From assembly GCF_000150275.1 (NCBI RefSeq), contig NW_002060943.1, forward strand, positions 1,732,628 through 1,796,627: DNA of 64,000 bases. Reading direction: 5' to 3'. Positions within the stretch are counted from its first letter, which is position 1. Every line of letters starts with the position of its first letter. Source of the DNA: Trichoplax adhaerens (Eukaryota > Placozoa > Uniplacotomia > Trichoplacea > Trichoplacidae). Positions 60,828-64,000 of this stretch are shown piece by piece. Made by a program: the position numbers and the translations under genes. The notes under the pieces are model-generated. The model was given only the letters and a program-made list of their open reading frames with translations, searched no databases and was not told the DNA's origin.

Positions 60828-63115
60828 TGTGATTGTGGTTAAGAGATTGTCTGCCTTCTGCTCATTAACGAGTGTCTGTCTGTATCACTCGCTGCAATAG
60901 AGTATTTCCGGCCGTCCAGGTAGCCCTATCACGTAGATAGAAATTAATTAATTAATACTGTATATCCTATCATAAGCCTCTATGCTTGATTCTATGCTAT
61001 ATTTTAGCACGTAGTAGTGCAGGGTAACAGTTTTAGATGCAGTAGACCAGTAACGACTCTATAACCTATCTTGTTCTCCCTTCTATAATAATATGAGTAA
61101 TAAGGAGATTGAAAAAGGATGTCGGCGAGTAGTTCTTGAGTAGACCTGCACAGCAACGCTTTATTTCCCTACAATATAGTAATAAGGCCGAGGAAAGAAA
61201 GTTGCATTAAGCAACATCAGATCTCTAGTGGTAGAATTTTGCGAGCTGTAAACTTTATCGTCTGTTGAACTATAGCTACCTCTCTGAATTGAATCATTTA
61301 AACTAAGAAAAAAAGCACAATGACATGCTCTAGAACGTCTCCAAAAATCACTTAATTCATGTTAGTTTTGAGCACTTTCTGACAAGATTAGCAATCTGTG
61401 CCAACCATATGCGACATAGGCTAAAGTCTAAGCTCGTAAAATTTACACTGATTGCAGAACCTGCAGACCCTAGCTGTAGTTGGAGTTATTTAGTTTAAGC
61501 ATTTTACAGTTGCATAAATCTATTGGAGATATTATTTTTTATATATGCTATGCTATATGCTAATCAATAATAACATAATTAGGCAAAGGTTAATTCACGC
61601 CTCAAGAGTCGGATTATTCTTTCGTCATAATAAGTACTATGCTATTTAGCGTAGTTATAGTCACAATCGTCGTTATGTATCAGAATCGACCGATACGCCA
61701 TCGCTAGTTGCTAAGGTAACACTGGCCGATTTGACGCGCTTTACTACTTGCTAAAATCGATAGAAATTCTATAGTATAACCAAGATATATTGTGGATATT
61801 ACGTCTATATGACTAGATGATAGGCATTAATTAATTAATGGGCTAATACCGGCCTAAACAATCAACCCATTCCATATTAGTAATACTATTGTTATCTGTA
61901 AGTCTATTGCAGCTTTCTACTACTATATATAATTGGCAAGGTAGATTGAAAGATATCAAAATTCATCTATTTTGTAGTTATATCCGAGCTAGAACTTTTA
62001 GAATAGACCCGCCATTACGTAGTGTAAAATTACCGCCATTATCAATATTGTTGACGAATCTCTTATAACTATTTAGAGTAGGTGATTACAATTAGTTGAG
62101 GACAATGTTTATTCTTGGCTTACTGCTGCGATAGGATTCTTACAGCTTAAATTATCAAGTATTTAAGAATGTTATTACATTAATTTAAGCCATAATAATT
62201 CATCCTAGTAGTTTACTTTTTCTTTACTCTTTCTTCTGGTTACTTTTGTTGTGTTGGCTTTTATGGCATTAAGATAATAACCGTACAGGCACAGCTGGAG
62301 GCGTTTCAAAAAGTTAAAAAATTGGTATAAAGCCTAGCAGTCACGGTAAGACATAGCGTTTTGAATATTCAACTGTGTAATTTTTTTTGTCAACCTTCAA
62401 CAACCAGGCAGTCCTACAAAAATAGTCAGCAACTATATAAAATAATCACTAGATTGATGATGGATATTGATCCTTTATCTCGAAGTAGAACCCAAATCAA
62501 TGTTTAGCCATCCTCAGTTGTTGAGTAACCTTATCGTCAGTATTTAATAGTTTTAGTAATATAGTATACACGAGTAAGTGATGTAGATAATTTATGATAA
62601 CCTACATGACGCAAGCAAAATCTATGTAATTACAGGCGTGTTTAATAAAGAAATTTGTTCGAAATAGAATTATAGCTAAATTTAGAAGTAGAATCAACGG
62701 TAAGTTCAAGATATGATGCCTTTAATATCATGCTGTTTTAATAATACAAACATCTAACTAATTAAAATAAAACCAAAGAGTATTGTAAAATCAATCTAAA
62801 CAACTACCCTAGCTATACATTTAGTTTTTTTGATTGTTGGAGAAGTAGGATTATAATTATATAAATTGAGATTGTACACTGTTATTTTATGTTTACGTTA
62901 GCGATTTCAAGTTAGATTTGTCAAGAGCTAGCTAATCTTTAATGTAATACAACTAGTAATAAAGCTATTGCCTTTTTCTTTTTAAAATTTACAGAAGCTT
63001 AACTCAAGGACAAGTTCACCTTTAGTTAGAATTGATCATTGTGGTTAACACTTGTATGAAAAAAGTTACTTACAGAGGAACGCTTTCAACCGATATAGTA
63101 CATAAAATCTAAAAT
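60828..63115. other. 2.3 kb intergenic region upstream of LYPLAL1 and the next gene
   Basis: This is the shared 5' flank of LYPLAL1 (-) and the gene starting at 63116 (+). No coding region recognised. It contains a near-perfect X-box (61707-61720). Confidence 0.5.
61707..61720. promoter_or_regulatory. Near-perfect X-box (RFX) motif
   Basis: GTTGCT-AA-GGTAAC fits the RFX consensus RYYNYY-N2-RGYAAC at every position and is nearly palindromic. It is 880 bp upstream of LYPLAL1 and 1.4 kb upstream of the exon at 63116. One such match can arise by chance in 64 kb, so function is not established. Confidence 0.35.
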
Positions 63116-63201
63116 ATGACTGAAACTATACAATCCGTAGTAGCTCACGTTGATCAGCAAGCCATGCAAAAATTGGCCGATACGCTTGAAATAGAGGCCA
63201 A
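63116..63201 (+). CDS. First coding exon of an unrecognised gene running off the window
   Basis: The ATG at 63116 opens a 28-codon exon (MTETIQSVVAHVDQQAMQKL then ADTLEIEA) ending at AA|GTAAGT, a consensus donor, phase 2. The peptide looks alpha-helical and acidic with no signal sequence. No matching second exon was found in the remaining 800 bp, so the first intron is probably long. I do not recognise the family. Confidence 0.45.
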
Positions 63202-63934
63202 GTAAGTTTCACTCAATCTAGCGTTAAAAATTTATCCATAATGGCATCTCTGTTAAACAACACAATAATCATTTTGACTCCCAATTGACAATATTCGACA
63301 TACATAATAAGCAATTATGTCGATTTTTAACAAATAACAAACGAGATATCAGTAAATATTATATATATTGTTCACATTTGATTTAGTACATGAAATTAAA
63401 ACATAACGAGATTCTTATAAATGTCAAGTTAATATCTACGTTTGTAATTGGTTATGGTCCCTCCCTTTCAATATTAGCCTAAATCTAGCTTCAAATATCA
63501 AAATCTAACACTCATGTTTTCACATCCTGGCTAGTTGTTCGCTATAGCTAGTCACCTTAATCCTATTATCGAATTATAAAAGTAGAGCAGATTGACATCT
63601 ATTTTATTTTAAAATTGGGGCAAAATAATTCATGAGTTTGTCCTTCTTCATCATCTTTAAGCGAACAATATAACATATCACTTTTTTACGAGTACCGACA
63701 CTGGCTACTTTTTTTATCATCAGTATTATTTTATTAAAGGCTTTTAGTTAGAAATTTTTTGTAAAGATTTATCTAGTACAGTTGTCTAGTAAAGCTCTCT
63801 CAACGACAAATTCATTTTTCTCATGTCTTACAATAAACTTACGTTATACGTAAACAATCGAAAAGCTAAAGAATATTAACGCACAATAACCCAATTTTGT
63901 AGTTAATAGTAAATTAAAAAATCGTATGAGCCTA
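63202..63934. other. Non-coding or intronic DNA near the right edge
   Basis: Probably intron 1 of the gene starting at 63116. A minus-strand frame near 63595-63675 encodes a short acidic peptide (SLKDDEEGQTHELF) ending in TAG. It could be a terminal exon of a minus-strand gene from the right, but its acceptor is weak. Confidence 0.35.
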
Positions 63935-64000
63935 TTACGAAAATTGGGCAAATTCTGGTATCAGTGCTTTCACTTGATCAAAAATAGCAGAAGTGGCTTA
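63935..64000 (-). CDS. Possible C-terminal exon of a minus-strand gene cut by the window edge
   Basis: The minus strand reads open from the edge to a TAA at 63937-63935, encoding ATSAIFDQVKALIPEFAQFS. The amphipathic peptide looks protein-like, but 22 codons are too few to be sure and no family is recognised. Confidence 0.25.

Noticed and set aside
1-64000. CRISPR arrays, tRNA, rRNA and bacterial operon features
   Set aside because: No regularly spaced identical repeats, cloverleaf with A/B boxes, or rRNA core seen; the DNA is intron-containing eukaryotic.

Overview
The window looks like nuclear DNA of an early-branching animal, most likely a placozoan (Trichoplax or Hoilungia type). The base composition is AT-rich by eye. 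Genes carry many short GT-AG introns and sit in large, nearly empty AT-rich intergenic stretches. The gene set is animal-like and close in length to vertebrate orthologues. The placozoan assignment is an inference and was not tested by any search. Coding sequence is split, so all models were built by hand: translate, recognise the family, then require matching splice phase at every junction.

Layout, left to right. 1-4148: no gene recognised. 4149-8975 (-): a Zic-family zinc-finger transcription factor in three exons, one intron of which is GC-AG. 8976-24513: about 15.5 kb with no gene recognised, rich in short TACTGTA/TACAGTA words. 24514-31702 (-): WDR44, a Rab11- and VAP-binding WD40 protein in about 24 exons, with an N-terminal FFAT motif. 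34681-36873 (+): a one-RRM, RGG-rich RNA-binding protein in three exons. 39735-40290 (+): a weak candidate two-exon small ORF. 40696-42491 (-): a nitrobindin-type heme-binding beta-barrel protein in four exons. 43331-48924 (+): IFT80, an intraflagellar transport subunit in 25 exons, 773 aa. 48925-54584: intergenic with old diverged repeats. 54585-57410 (+): a secreted goose-type (GH23) lysozyme with two N-terminal cysteine modules. 58773-60827 (-): LYPLAL1, an acyl-protein-thioesterase-like hydrolase, 237 aa. 63116-63201 (+): first exon of an unrecognised gene that runs off the window. 63935-64000 (-): possible C-terminal exon of another gene cut by the window edge.

There is no operon-like logic here. 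Nitrobindin and IFT80 are head to head, with 839 bp between their start codons. The lysozyme and LYPLAL1 genes converge. WDR44 (Rab11-linked ciliogenesis and ER contact) and IFT80 (IFT-B) both touch ciliary biology in other animals, but nothing in the sequence shows that they are linked here.

The most interesting items are: the GC-AG intron and Gli-like fifth finger of the Zic gene; the phase 1-1 exon that carries one cysteine module of the lysozyme; the FFAT motif on the 68-bp first exon of WDR44; X-box-like motifs near IFT80 and at 61707-61720; a perfect 19-bp hairpin at 40347-40403; and several intron-confined tandem repeats. I did not find a clear new multi-gene system.
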